Source: VXNE01 sp965206615 (lineage in GTDB: Bacteria > Pseudomonadota > Gammaproteobacteria > Pseudomonadales > Azotimanducaceae). From it: DNA of 64,000 nt. Within the stretch, counting starts at the first letter, position 1; every line of letters starts with the position of its first letter. Positions 1 through 8,235 of the stretch are shown in pieces. The stretch spans positions 186,001 to 250,000 of the forward strand of contig OZ242219.1 in NCBI GenBank assembly GCA_965206615.1, given 5' to 3'. Both the position numbers and the translations under genes were made by a program. Below the pieces are notes generated by a model. The model saw nothing but the letters and a program-made list of their open reading frames with translations, ran no database searches and was not told the DNA's origin.

Positions 1-1
1 G

Positions 2-1180
2 GTGGCGGCGGCGGCGCTCGACTTCGAGCGTGCCGCGAAATACCGCGACCAGATATCGCATCTGCGCCGCGTCCAGGAGAACCAGTACGTCCATGGCGCG
101 GCCGGCGACGTGGACGCCTTCGGCATCTCGCTCGCGGGCGGGCATGCCTGCGTGCAGGGGCTCTTCGTACGGGACGGACGGGTACTCGGACAGCGCGCGT
201 GGTTTCCGCGGAACGAGCTCGACATCGACCCCGGTGCGCTCCTGTCGGCGTTCCTGTCGCAGTACTACTTCGGCGGCGGGGAGCGCGAAGTTCCGCGCGG
301 CGTCATCGTGTCGGTGCGGCCGACGGACCGGGATGTGCTCGCGGAGGCCCTCACGGAGCGGGCCGGCCGCAAGGTGGAGGTGGTCGCCGGGCCGCGCGGC
401 CAGCGGGCGCGCTGGCTCGAGATGGCCCAGCAGAACGCGGAACTCGCGATCGGTTCCTTCGTGGCGGATCGCAGGAACGTCTTCGCCCGCTTCGTCGAGC
501 TGCAGGAATGCCTCGGGTTCGCCGATGTCCCGCGCCGCATCGAGTGCTTCGACATCAGCCACACGTCCGGCGGCGACACGGTCGGCTCGTGCGTGGTCTT
601 CGATACGAACGGTCCGCTCAAGTCCGACTACCGGCGTTTCAATATCGAGGGCGTCACGCCGGGCGACGATTTTGCCGCCATGGACCAGGCGCTCCGACGG
701 CGCTACCGGCGCCTGAAGCAGGGCGAGGCGCCCTTTCCGGACGTGCTCCTCATCGACGGCGGGCTCGGCCAGGTGCGGCGGGCGGCGGCGGTGCTCGCGG
801 AGCTGCAGGTGGAGGACGTGCGCCTGCTCGGCATCGCCAAGGGCGCATCGCGCAAGCCCGGCCTCGAGCGGATCCTCACCGACGAAGGGGAGGAGATCGT
901 GCTGCCGCCGAGCGGCGGCGCGTTCCATCTCCTGCAGCACGTCCGTGACGAGGCGCACCGTTTCGCCATCACCGGCCACCGCGGCCGGCGCCGCAAGCGG
1001 CAGCGCGAGTCGGAACTCGATGGCATCCCGGGCGTCGGCCCCAAGCGCAAGCGCGAACTGCTCGCGCACTTCGGTTCCGTCGCCGGTATCAAGGGGGCGA
1101 GCGCGGAGGAGATCGCCAAGGCGCCGGGGGTCAGCCGCAGGCTCGCGGAAACCGTGTACGAGGCCCTGCACGCGGTGTAG
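2..1180 (+). CDS. uvrC: UvrABC excinuclease subunit C, 3' part (5' end outside window)
   Basis: UvrC makes the dual incisions around a lesion in nucleotide excision repair, working with UvrA and UvrB in the cytoplasm. The frame is open at the left edge, so the N-terminal GIY-YIG nuclease domain is not in the window. Visible are a UVR (UvrB-binding) helix, LDFERAAKYRDQI near residues 6-18; the UvrC core with the conserved ECFDISHTSGGDTVGS block of the RNase H-like 5' nuclease; and a C-terminal double helix-hairpin-helix (LDGIPGVGPKRKREL and APGVSRRLAETVYEAL). The 392 visible residues match the last two thirds of a typical 600-residue UvrC. In many gammaproteobacteria uvrC is followed directly by pgsA and tRNA genes. 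Here pgsA lies about 7 kb further on, which suggests accessory DNA was inserted between them. Confidence 0.97.
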   Translation: MAAAALDFERAAKYRDQISHLRRVQENQYVHGAAGDVDAFGISLAGGHACVQGLFVRDGRVLGQRAWFPRNELDIDPGALLSAFLSQYYFGGGEREVPRGVIVSVRPTDRDVLAEALTERAGRKVEVVAGPRGQRARWLEMAQQNAELAIGSFVADRRNVFARFVELQECLGFADVPRRIECFDISHTSGGDTVGSCVVFDTNGPLKSDYRRFNIEGVTPGDDFAAMDQALRRRYRRLKQGEAPFPDVLLIDGGLGQVRRAAAVLAELQVEDVRLLGIAKGASRKPGLERILTDEGEEIVLPPSGGAFHLLQHVRDEAHRFAITGHRGRRRKRQRESELDGIPGVGPKRKRELLAHFGSVAGIKGASAEEIAKAPGVSRRLAETVYEALHAV

Positions 1181-1215
1181 GGGATACGCGCGCACCGGCG
1201 CGACTGCAAGGGGAA

Positions 1216-2469
1216 GTGATGAGCGAGGAACCACGACCGGCACGGCAGTTCGACTACTCGCCGGAACAGTCCCTGGCGGCCGGGCTGCGGCTGCTCGCGG
1301 ATGTCGACCGCATCCTGCCGCTGATCGAGGAACACGCGGCGGCCACCGACCGACTCCCCGGGGTGCCCGACGCCGTCGTGGACGGGCTGACGGGCGCCGG
1401 CATGTTTCGCGCGGTCACCCCCTGCCAATACGGCGGACTGGAGGTCGATCCCGCCGCGTTTCTCGAAGCGGCGTGCCGCATCGCCTCCCGCTGCGCGTCC
1501 ACCGGCTGGTTCGCGGCGCTGATCGGCATTCACAACTGGCAGCTGGCCCACCTCGGCGAGGAGGCGCAGGACGAGTACTTCGCGACCGGACCCGACACTC
1601 GGGCGTCGAGTTCGTACGCCCCGACCGGGAAGGCCGAGTCCGTCACGGGCGGGTTCCGGCTGCGCGGCCGCTGGGACTTCAGCAGCGGCGTCGACCATGC
1701 CGAGTGGGCGATTCTCGGTGCCGTGATCCGCGACATCGAGGCGCCCGAGTTCCGGAGCTTCGTCGTCCCCCGGCGCGACTTCGAGATCGATCAGGACAGC
1801 TGGAACGTGGCCGGACTGCGCGGGACGGGTAGCAAGTCTGTCGTTCTGGAGGACGCCTTCGTGCCGGAGCACATGACGCACCGGATCGTCGACGTGCACG
1901 AACGCAGCGAACCCGGCATGCGGGTCAACGACCGGCCGCTGTTCCGCGTCCCCTGGCTGTCCGCCTTCTGGTACGCGATCGGCGCCACCGCGATCGGTGC
2001 GGCGCGCGGTGGACTCGACGCCTTCCTGGACATCAACCGGGCACGGGTCGCAGCCTCCTCGCAGCGGCCGGCCGCGGCGAACCCCTTCCTGCACCTGCGT
2101 GTCGCCGAGGCGCAGGGCAAGGTCGACCTCCACCACGCCCGCATGCGGCAGACCTGGACCGAGATGTTCGATGCCGTGAGCCACGAACGCGAGTGTCCGC
2201 GCCTGCTCGCGAAGCGTTCGCGCTACGAGGCGTCCAACGCCGTCATGGAGTGTTTCCACGCCCTCGGCGGCGTCTACGAGAACGCCGGCGGCGACGTGAT
2301 CCGGGCAGGGCACCCCGTGCAGCGGTTCTACCGCGACCTCATGGCCATGACCAACCACCCGGCGGGGAATGTGGACCGGATGGCCACGCTCTACGCACAG
2401 GAACTGCTCCGCCTGCCGGACCGGCCGTTCGACCGGACGCAGATGGGATCGCTCGCGATCTCCGCCTGA
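1216..2469 (+). CDS. Acyl-CoA dehydrogenase-fold flavin-dependent monooxygenase (HsaA-like)
   Basis: Reads as a class D flavoprotein monooxygenase with the acyl-CoA dehydrogenase fold. Relatives use reduced flavin from a partner reductase to hydroxylate aromatic or phenolic substrates (HsaA, indole-acetate and HpaB-like families). Visible are the N-terminal helical domain (LPGVPDAVVDGLTGAGMFRAV, then YGGLEVDP), the middle beta domain with the RGRWDFSSGVDHAEW block near residue 150, and a C-terminal helical domain with FHALGGVYENAGG. At about 417 aa it is full length. Translation could start at GTG 1216 or ATG 1219, and an AAGGGGAA ribosome site lies just upstream of both. It follows uvrC by 35 bp. 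No flavin reductase gene is adjacent, so the partner and the substrate are unknown. Confidence 0.8.
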   Translation: MMSEEPRPARQFDYSPEQSLAAGLRLLADVDRILPLIEEHAAATDRLPGVPDAVVDGLTGAGMFRAVTPCQYGGLEVDPAAFLEAACRIASRCASTGWFAALIGIHNWQLAHLGEEAQDEYFATGPDTRASSSYAPTGKAESVTGGFRLRGRWDFSSGVDHAEWAILGAVIRDIEAPEFRSFVVPRRDFEIDQDSWNVAGLRGTGSKSVVLEDAFVPEHMTHRIVDVHERSEPGMRVNDRPLFRVPWLSAFWYAIGATAIGAARGGLDAFLDINRARVAASSQRPAAANPFLHLRVAEAQGKVDLHHARMRQTWTEMFDAVSHERECPRLLAKRSRYEASNAVMECFHALGGVYENAGGDVIRAGHPVQRFYRDLMAMTNHPAGNVDRMATLYAQELLRLPDRPFDRTQMGSLAISA

Positions 2470-2709
2470 GGGGGTGGTCCTGGCGGCGGGATCGATTGTC
2501 GCGCTGGGGTCGCCTATGCTGTGGGCTGACGCGCTGCACGAGGTGTGATTCGTCACATGGGTACCGTGTCGGGCGTTGGAGATACGCGGTGTGCTGCACG
2601 AACCGGGAGCCAGAAGCTGGTGCGGGGTCGATCCGACATGCTCAAATGAGTCGCCTCCCGCGGCCTTGAGGAAATCGCGCAAGGTCCGACCGCCAGCAAG
2701 GAGGCTGCC
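2470..2709. other. Intergenic stretch before the membrane/TIR cassette
   Basis: No gene is visible here. A TATGCT hexamer near 2514-2519 could be a -10 element for the following cassette, but no convincing -35 accompanies it. An AAGGAGG ribosome site closes the stretch, 5-6 bp before the GTG at 2710. Confidence 0.3.
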
Positions 2710-3129
2710 GTGAACAAGCACAAGCATCTGGAGTTCGTTCAAGCCGTGATTGCACGTCTGTCGGAGCACTCGTTCCGCCTGAAGACCTTCAGCCTCATTC
2801 AGGTTGGCGCCATCGCGGCTTTCGTCGTGGCCAAGGACGCGCCGACTGGCGCGCTATGCCTTCTCGCGCCGGCAGCGGCTTTGGCGCTTTGGTATCTGGA
2901 CGCCCGATTCCTGAGGGATGAGCGGGCGTATCGTGCGTTGTACGAGATGGTGCGTCTGACGGACGAGGATCGGGTGGATTTCGGTATGTCGGTCGACCGA
3001 GGCAAGGTGGCTGCCCTTCGGTCTCCTTCGCTCAGCCTCTTCTACCTGACGCTGGTCGCATCTTCGCTGTTCGTCGCGCTGGCAGGCCTCGGCGGTGGTT
3101 CCGCGTCAGCTGAGGCGCCGGGATCGTGA
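2710..3129 (+). CDS. Small integral membrane protein, partner of the TIR-like gene
   Basis: A 139-residue protein of unknown function. Hydrophobic stretches lie near residues 28-42, 46-62 and 107-124, so two or three membrane spans are likely. The second span leads into the charged segment YLDARFLRDERAYRALYEMVRL, of a type seen in small membrane proteins encoded beside signalling or defence genes. It starts at GTG with a strong AAGGAGG site 5-6 bp upstream. Its stop overlaps the start of the TIR-like gene by four bases (GTGA at 3126), so the two are almost certainly co-translated. My inference is a membrane effector or anchor working with the TIR protein; no family name can be assigned from sequence alone. 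No signal peptide cleavage motif is seen. Confidence 0.75.
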   Translation: MNKHKHLEFVQAVIARLSEHSFRLKTFSLIQVGAIAAFVVAKDAPTGALCLLAPAAALALWYLDARFLRDERAYRALYEMVRLTDEDRVDFGMSVDRGKVAALRSPSLSLFYLTLVASSLFVALAGLGGGSASAEAPGS

Positions 3130-3650
3130 GCAGCTTGATGACCGCGCGATCGAGTTCAGGCTCCGACCTGCGGGGTGGCCCCAGGGTATTCCTGAGCTAC
3201 GAGTTCGCCCACGACGCCGACCGGGCTGCGATCGTGCGTGCTGCCTGGTCGGCCCAAGGGGGTGTTGTCGAAACCGAGTCGGTCGATCCGCGCAACGAGT
3301 CGTCGATCAAGCGATGGATCGATAGCGCGATTGCGGCCGCTTCGGTAACCGTCGTCCTTGCGGGTTCGCACACCCGAGGGAGCAGGTGGGTGGACTGTGA
3401 GATCCGCCGGACCGAGGCGTTGGGCAACGGTCTGCTTGGAGTTGACGTGAGTGGCATCGCAGACCGGTTCGGCCGGACGAGCGAGTGTAGTGTCCGCCTA
3501 CCTGCCGGCTATCCGTTCTATGATTGGGTCGTCGATGACGGCGAGCGCAACATGCGTTCGTGGGTAGATCGCGCCGCCGAGTCCGCGAGAGCCAAGCGAG
3601 CCCACGTGGAGATGGAGAACCCTGGCGGCCACCTGGAAAGGGTGGTGTAG
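3126..3650 (+). CDS. TIR-like (DUF1863/MTH538-type) domain protein
   Basis: The 174-residue product has a single TIR-like domain: RVFLSYEFAHDADRA (first beta strand and loop, residues 20-34), ESSIKRWIDSAIAAASVTVVLAGSHT (residues 58-83), then SRWVDCEIRRTEALGNGLLGVDV (residues 86-108). Glu92 in the WVDCEI motif sits where TIR domains carry the conserved glutamate. This subfamily includes ThsB-like sensors of antiphage Thoeris systems, which make or respond to NAD-derived signals (family knowledge). The rest of the protein, with YPFYDWVVDDG, is typical of the same subfamily. It overlaps the upstream membrane-protein gene by four bases. No ThsA-like NADase is nearby, so a canonical Thoeris system is not supported. 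A two-gene defence or stress cassette is the working inference. Confidence 0.8.
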   Translation: MSSLMTARSSSGSDLRGGPRVFLSYEFAHDADRAAIVRAAWSAQGGVVETESVDPRNESSIKRWIDSAIAAASVTVVLAGSHTRGSRWVDCEIRRTEALGNGLLGVDVSGIADRFGRTSECSVRLPAGYPFYDWVVDDGERNMRSWVDRAAESARAKRAHVEMENPGGHLERVV

Positions 3651-3729
3651 TGGAGCCTGGTTGGGAGATGGAGACGGTGCGGCGTATTGTCGCGACGCGT
3701 ATCAAATGGCCGCAGGGGGGCCGTCTGCG

Positions 3730-5124
3730 ATGAGCGAACTGTGGAGACGCACGGCCGGTGAACTGGCCGCCATGATCCGGAGCGGCGAGGTGTCCAGCCG
3801 TGAGGTCGTCCAGGCCCACCTCGACCGCATCGAGGAGGTGAACCCGATCGTGAACGCGGTCACGGTCCCGCTCATCGACAGCGCCCTCGAGGCGGCGGAT
3901 GCCGCGGACGCATCTCGCGGCGGGGACACCGGCCCGCTGCACGGCGTGCCGTTCACCATCAAGGAGAACATCGACTGCGTCGGCTCGCCGACGACCCATG
4001 GCGTGCCCGCCTTCGCGAACACGCTGCCCGAGCGGGATGCCGCGATCGTGACGCGCATGAAGGCGGCGGGCGCCATTCCCCTCGCGCGCACCAACCTGCC
4101 CGAGATGGGCGCACGCCTCGACACGGACAACCCGCTGCGCGGCCGCACGCGCAACCCGTGGAACGGCAACCTGACGCCCGGCGGCTCGAGCGGTGGCGAG
4201 GCGGCGGCGCTGGCGACGGGCATGACGCCGTTCGGTCTCGGCAACGACATCGGCGGCTCGCTGCGCAATCCGGCCTACTGCTGCGGGATCGCCTCCCTGA
4301 AGCCGACGGTGGGGCGCATTCCGCTGGCGGCCGTGAACGCCGGCGAGTACGGCGGCATGGCGAACGCGCTCCTGAGCGACGGTCCGATGGCGCGCTCCGT
4401 CGCCGACCTCAGGCTCGGCCTGTCGATCCTGGCCGGGCGCGACCGGCGCGATCCGCAGTCCGTGGACGCGCCCCTGACGGGGCCGATTCCGGCACGCCGG
4501 CGCGCGGCGCTGGTGACGAAGATCCCGGGCTGCGAACTGCCGGCAGCGACGGTCGCCGAAATCGAGCGAGCCGGTCGGGTGCTGGCGGATCGGGGCTGGG
4601 AAGTCGAGGCAGCCGAGCCGCCGGAGCTGGACCGCGTCAACGACATCTGGGGCAAGGTGATCACCTACGACTCCGACGTCACGTTCGAGGAGATGAAGGC
4701 GGTCGTGCGGCCCGTCGTCTACGACTACCTGGTCGAGATGGACGCACGCTTCGATGCGCGCAACGTGTCGAACGCGTTGATACACGGCGAGCGGCAGCGG
4801 CTGCGTGCGCTGTGGTCGGAGTGGCTGACCGACTACACCGTGGCCATCGGCCCGACCTGGACCTGCACGCCCTGGCCGATCGACTCGGACCTCGACCCCG
4901 AGAGTGGCATGGACCTGCTCCTCGCCACCGTTCGCTTCATCACCCCGGGCAACGTGCTGGGTATCCCGGGCGTGGCGCTGCCCACGGGTGTCGCCGACGG
5001 ACTGGCGACCGGCATCCAGGTGTACGCGGAGCTCTATCGCGAGGATCTCTGCCTGATGGCGGCCGAGGCGATCGAGGCCCAGAGCCCGATGCCGACCCCC
5101 ATCGACCCGGTGCCCTGGGAATAA
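3730..5124 (+). CDS. Amidase signature family hydrolase
   Basis: An amidase of the GatA/fatty-acid-amide-hydrolase superfamily that hydrolyses a C-N amide bond. Counting from ATG 3730, the Ser-cisSer-Lys triad is visible: Lys78 in PFTIKENID, Ser153 in the GGSSGGE loop and nucleophile Ser177 in GNDIGGSLR. The 464-residue length is normal. The frame is open back to 3661, but the homology begins at MSELWRRTAGELAAMI and a G-rich ribosome site precedes 3730. No gatB or gatC partner is present, so a role in tRNA amidation is unlikely and the substrate is unknown. Two shorter, damaged relatives of the same gene lie at 5133-5215 and 7725-7953, so the family has been duplicated and partly deleted locally. 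Confidence 0.9.
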   Translation: MSELWRRTAGELAAMIRSGEVSSREVVQAHLDRIEEVNPIVNAVTVPLIDSALEAADAADASRGGDTGPLHGVPFTIKENIDCVGSPTTHGVPAFANTLPERDAAIVTRMKAAGAIPLARTNLPEMGARLDTDNPLRGRTRNPWNGNLTPGGSSGGEAAALATGMTPFGLGNDIGGSLRNPAYCCGIASLKPTVGRIPLAAVNAGEYGGMANALLSDGPMARSVADLRLGLSILAGRDRRDPQSVDAPLTGPIPARRRAALVTKIPGCELPAATVAEIERAGRVLADRGWEVEAAEPPELDRVNDIWGKVITYDSDVTFEEMKAVVRPVVYDYLVEMDARFDARNVSNALIHGERQRLRALWSEWLTDYTVAIGPTWTCTPWPIDSDLDPESGMDLLLATVRFITPGNVLGIPGVALPTGVADGLATGIQVYAELYREDLCLMAAEAIEAQSPMPTPIDPVPWE

Positions 5125-5132
5125 GGACGGCC

Positions 5133-5215
5133 AACCGCGGCGTACCGGCCTTCGCCAACGCCCTGCCGGAACGCGACGCCGTCATCGTCGCGCGCATGAA
5201 GCGGGCGGGCGGCGG
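5133..5215 (+). pseudogene. Amidase fragment (central segment)
   Basis: Immediately after the amidase stop, about 80 bases translate as GVPAFANALPERDAVIVARMKRAGG. This nearly repeats amidase residues 91-114 (GVPAFANTLPERDAAIVTRMKAAGG) encoded at 4000-4070. The DNA has diverged at synonymous positions, so this is an old relic of a paralogue, not a recent tandem copy. It has no start, catalytic residues or C-terminus. Confidence 0.7.
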
Positions 5216-5527
5216 GGTACATCGTGGAATCAGGCGTCGCCCGTATGGGACTGCCAGCGACGCCAGAGCCCCGGGGTTCATTGGATTTCGTCGGAGGATG
5301 CCAGGCGCATGCCTTGTCGAGCCACGTCGCTTGTCGAAACCGTGGGAGCCGCCCTGGCTCCTCGCCAGGGCAATTCCGCCCCCGCCCGCCATAGGCTCGG
5401 ACGAACCACCTACTGAAAGATCGCAGCTTGACGTTGTGGATTTCCGCTACAGAGGGGGAAAGCCCAGGGTGGACTCGGGCGATCCGGACTGGTTGCCTGC
5501 GGATTCCCCGCGATCACGCTACGGGAG
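5216..5527. other. Intergenic stretch before the Fic gene
   Basis: Apart from the amidase relic at its left edge I see no gene here. The short open frames lack recognisable motifs and ribosome sites. The right part presumably holds the Fic gene promoter, but no consensus elements stand out. Confidence 0.3.
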
Positions 5528-6763
5528 ATGGCTATTGTGAATCGGATGTGGATTTGGGACAGGCCGGGCTGGCCGGAGTGGGACTATGCGTTGCGCGCCG
5601 ACACCGTCAAAGTGCTCGAGGACATTCGCACCCGACGCGAACAACTTGCGAAGGAGTCGGAGCAAGCCCCGGAGTTGTTGGCCCGGGCCGTCAAGGGGGC
5701 GCTTTTGCGGGAAGCGTCGTCGACCAGCGAGATCGAAGGGGAGCACATCCCCTATGACGACCTGCGAAATGCCGTGGCAGGCGTCGACCCTGCAGAGGAC
5801 GCGGACCCAAGGGCCGCCGGCGTCGTAGGCATGCTGGAGGCCTGCCGCGCGGCCCCAGTTCTGGACCGGCACGCGCTCTTCGACATGCACGAACGGCTGT
5901 TGGGGTATCTGCGGGGCGTGCGTACACCGGGCACGCCGCTACAGATCGGGGGCTTCAGAAGGACGAACGTCCACATCTCCAGCGCGACGCGGGGCGTCAT
6001 ATACGAGGCCCCCGGGCTCGAACAGGTCGAACGGCTGATGGCGAATTACCTGGACTGGCTCCAGCGCCCGCTCACCTTGCCGATGAACGCGACCCCTGAG
6101 CCATTGCACGATCAGTCGCTGCTGTCTCCCGTGAAAGCCGCCGTCGCACACATCTGGTTCGAGTGTGTTCACCCGTTCGGGGATGGCAACGGGCGCATCG
6201 GCCGCGCCATCGCAGAGCGGGTGCTGCGAGGCCCGGGCAAAGGCGCCGGATACCTGGCCACTGCAATCGATGTGCGTCGGGAGGAGTACTACGAAGAGCT
6301 CGGGAAGTATGGCAAGGACTTCCAGGGGAACGACATCTCCCCATGGGTGAACTGGTTCGTGGACATCTGCCGGCAGAGTCTCGACTGGGCATGGGAGCGT
6401 ATGCACTTCGAGCGCGACCGCCAGACGTTTCTCGATGGTGTGGCGGCCAACCTGCCCACGAGGGTGCGCCGCGCCCTGGAGGCCATTCTCGACGACTGGC
6501 CTGGTGGCCGGTTCTATGCGGGCATGAAGGAGGCGGAATGGGATGCGCTGCTCGATGGCGCAGCCCCGCCGGGGGCGGAACTCGATGCGCTCTCGAACCG
6601 AGGCATCTTCGCGCCGGGGGAGGAGCCCGGGTACTACAACGTGCTTGAGCACTTCAGAAACGTCGGCGACAAGCTCTTCGAGGTCGGTGTCCATCGGATA
6701 CCGAGCTCCTGTGATGCGCCAGCTGACACAACGTCCAGGCCATCGTCGCCGTCCCCTTCGTAG
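5528..6763 (+). CDS. Fic/DOC-family AMP-transferase with self-inhibitory motif
   Basis: Fic proteins transfer AMP (or another nucleotide part) to hydroxyl side chains of target proteins. Here the catalytic loop HPFGDGNGRIGR starts at about residue 215 (nt 6170), with the active His, the anion-binding FGDGNGR and a following Arg all intact. An N-terminal helix carries TSEIEG (residues 66-71), matching the (S/T)xxxE(G/N) inhibitory motif that blocks ATP in class II Fic proteins. The N-terminus MWIWDRPGWPEWDY resembles the DUF4172-type start common in this group. At about 411 aa it is full length, with a low-complexity Pro/Ser tail. The start is uncertain: GGGAG at 5523-5527 abuts ATG 5528 and would fit GTG 5537 or ATG 5546 better. 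No antitoxin partner is adjacent, consistent with the built-in inhibitor. Confidence 0.9.
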   Translation: MAIVNRMWIWDRPGWPEWDYALRADTVKVLEDIRTRREQLAKESEQAPELLARAVKGALLREASSTSEIEGEHIPYDDLRNAVAGVDPAEDADPRAAGVVGMLEACRAAPVLDRHALFDMHERLLGYLRGVRTPGTPLQIGGFRRTNVHISSATRGVIYEAPGLEQVERLMANYLDWLQRPLTLPMNATPEPLHDQSLLSPVKAAVAHIWFECVHPFGDGNGRIGRAIAERVLRGPGKGAGYLATAIDVRREEYYEELGKYGKDFQGNDISPWVNWFVDICRQSLDWAWERMHFERDRQTFLDGVAANLPTRVRRALEAILDDWPGGRFYAGMKEAEWDALLDGAAPPGAELDALSNRGIFAPGEEPGYYNVLEHFRNVGDKLFEVGVHRIPSSCDAPADTTSRPSSPSPS

Positions 6764-6894
6764 CTGGGTTCGGTGTCGTGGGGGCAAGCGACAGCCATGT
6801 CTCGGCCGGATCGTTCGAGGAGGATCAGCGCTTCACCAGCCGAGAGAACATCCCGCCGGCGCGCGGCTCCGCACGGCTGGCACAAGGGCGTCCC

Positions 6895-7599
6895 CTACGC
6901 GGCCAACCGCTCCCGCTGCAGGCTGAGGTAGACCGCAGCCGCGAGGCCGCCGGCGCCGAACACCATGCACATCACGACGATCTGGTAGCGGGCGGCGACC
7001 AGCGGATCGACGCCGGCCAGGATCTGGCCGGTCATCATGCCCGGCAGCGCCACGAGCCCGACCGCGAGCAGGCTGTTGATCTGCGGGATGAGTGCCGCGT
7101 CGAACGCCGCGCGGCGTGCCGCGATCCGCTCCACGCCGTGCCCGAGTTCCGCCTCGAAACGCTCCGCCGTCAGGCTGACCGTGTTCATCGAGTTGGCGAA
7201 GATCATGCCCGCGATGGGCACCACGAGGGTCGGCTCGAACCAGCGTCCGACATCGAGGACGAGTTGCGTGACCAGCACGAAGACGGCGAGGCCCGTCGAT
7301 CCGAGCGCCGCGAGGACGACCGTGTACAGGCGCACGTTCGAGACGCGTAACGGGCGCATCGCGATCCAGGCGGAGACGAAGACCATCACACAGAGCACCG
7401 CCACGATCGCCCACGGATTGTCGGCTTCGAAGACGTACGTCAGTACGTAGCCGATCGCGAACAGTTGCACGAGCATCCGCGCATTCGCGTAGATGCCCTT
7501 GCCGGCCCCGACCCCCCAGCGATGCATGATCGCAATCACCGCGACGACGGGGACGAACGCCAGTGCCAGGTGGGCGATCGGAATGAGCTGCAGGTCCAT
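6895..7599 (-). CDS. UPF0014/FetB-like ABC transporter permease
   Basis: A 234-residue integral membrane protein of the UPF0014 family, whose characterised member FetB is the permease of an iron (or metal) exporter. Six or seven hydrophobic segments are visible, with the diagnostic PTLVVPIAGMIFANSMNTVSLTAERF block and LIPQINSLLAVGLVALPGMMTGQILAGVDP, both hallmarks of the family. The start at 7599 (MDLQLIPIAHL) is chosen because the family begins with its first membrane helix there; the frame runs further upstream without similarity. Typical FetB proteins are about 250 aa. The ATPase partner (FetA) is not next to it and may be encoded elsewhere. The gene is transcribed against its neighbours and shares a 125-bp upstream region with the amidase relic at 7725. 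Confidence 0.85.
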   Translation of the reverse strand: MDLQLIPIAHLALAFVPVVAVIAIMHRWGVGAGKGIYANARMLVQLFAIGYVLTYVFEADNPWAIVAVLCVMVFVSAWIAMRPLRVSNVRLYTVVLAALGSTGLAVFVLVTQLVLDVGRWFEPTLVVPIAGMIFANSMNTVSLTAERFEAELGHGVERIAARRAAFDAALIPQINSLLAVGLVALPGMMTGQILAGVDPLVAARYQIVVMCMVFGAGGLAAAVYLSLQRERLAA

Positions 7600-7724
7600 G
7601 GGTGGGCCGCCGGGTCGGAAGTGCCCGGCGATGGTAGCGCGTCGGCGGGGATGTCCTTCGCGCTGCCGGGATCGCGTGGCCTCGCGTATGCTGCGCCGCT
7701 GCCGGCCCGACACGAGGATGTCCG

Positions 7725-7953
7725 ATGCACGATCTCTGCCGCCGCACCGCCGTCGAACTCGCCGACCTGATCCGCTCCGGCGAGGTGTCTTCCCATTCCG
7801 GGCGTGGCGCTGCCGACCGGGGTGGCCGATGGGCTCGCCACGGGCATCCAGATCTACGCGGAGCTCTTTCGGGAAGATCTCTGCTTCCTGGCGGCGGAGA
7901 TCATCGAGCGGGACAGCGCGATGCCGACGCCCATCGACCCGGTCGCCATGTAG
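7725..7953 (+). pseudogene. Amidase gene with large internal deletion
   Basis: The sequence begins as an amidase N-terminus (ATG 7725, MHDLCRRTAVELADLIRSGEVSS, matching the first 23 residues of the 3730 amidase). It then jumps, out of frame, to the last 50 or so residues (IPGVALPTGVADGLATGIQ ... MPTPIDPVAM, stop at 7951-7953). About 390 codons, including all three catalytic residues, are missing. The stop TAG is the first part of a dispersed TAGGGG repeat. The remnant differs from the intact amidase at many positions, so it comes from a diverged paralogue. Confidence 0.85.
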
Positions 7954-8140
7954 GGGCGGGGCTTGTCCCCGCCCGTCCCGGGGCCGGCACGATTTCAAGA
8001 CGGGGCGACCCTTGCGGTCGCCCGCGCCGGGCGTGGTGGGTGATTCAGGACGGGACGTTGTAGGGGCGACCCTTGCGGTCGCCCGCGCCGGGCTTGGCGG
8101 GTGACTCAGGACGGGACGGGACAAGCCCGTCCCCTACGAT
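7951..8140. repeat. Cluster of dispersed stem-loop repeats
   Basis: Four short inverted repeats with CTTG-type loops lie between the amidase relic and pgsA. At 7951-7980 there is a GGGGCGGGG/CCCCGCCC stem. At 8002-8024 and 8061-8085 there is the GGGCGACC / loop CTTGC / GGTCGCCC stem. At 8111-8138 there is the reverse complement of the GGGACGGG / loop CTTGT / CCCGTCCC form. Spacers between copies are also partly repeated (GCGCCGGGC, then ATTCAGGACGGGACG). The same units recur near 11.9, 20.7, 28.6 and 30.9 kb. Confidence 0.85.
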
Positions 8141-8235
8141 CGCCCGCGCTTCCTGGCGGCCCTGATCGTCGCCGGCCACGACCGCGGCAGAGGTGGCTGT
8201 CGGCTATACTGACGCCTCCTTCAGGGTTCTCCCCG

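Noticed and set aside
703..2769. A 688-codon minus-strand frame across the uvrC end and the monooxygenase
   Set aside because: Antisense to two clearly recognised genes, with no family similarity of its own.
2710..3650. A classical Thoeris system
   Set aside because: The TIR-like protein is present but there is no ThsA-like NADase; the partner is a small membrane protein.
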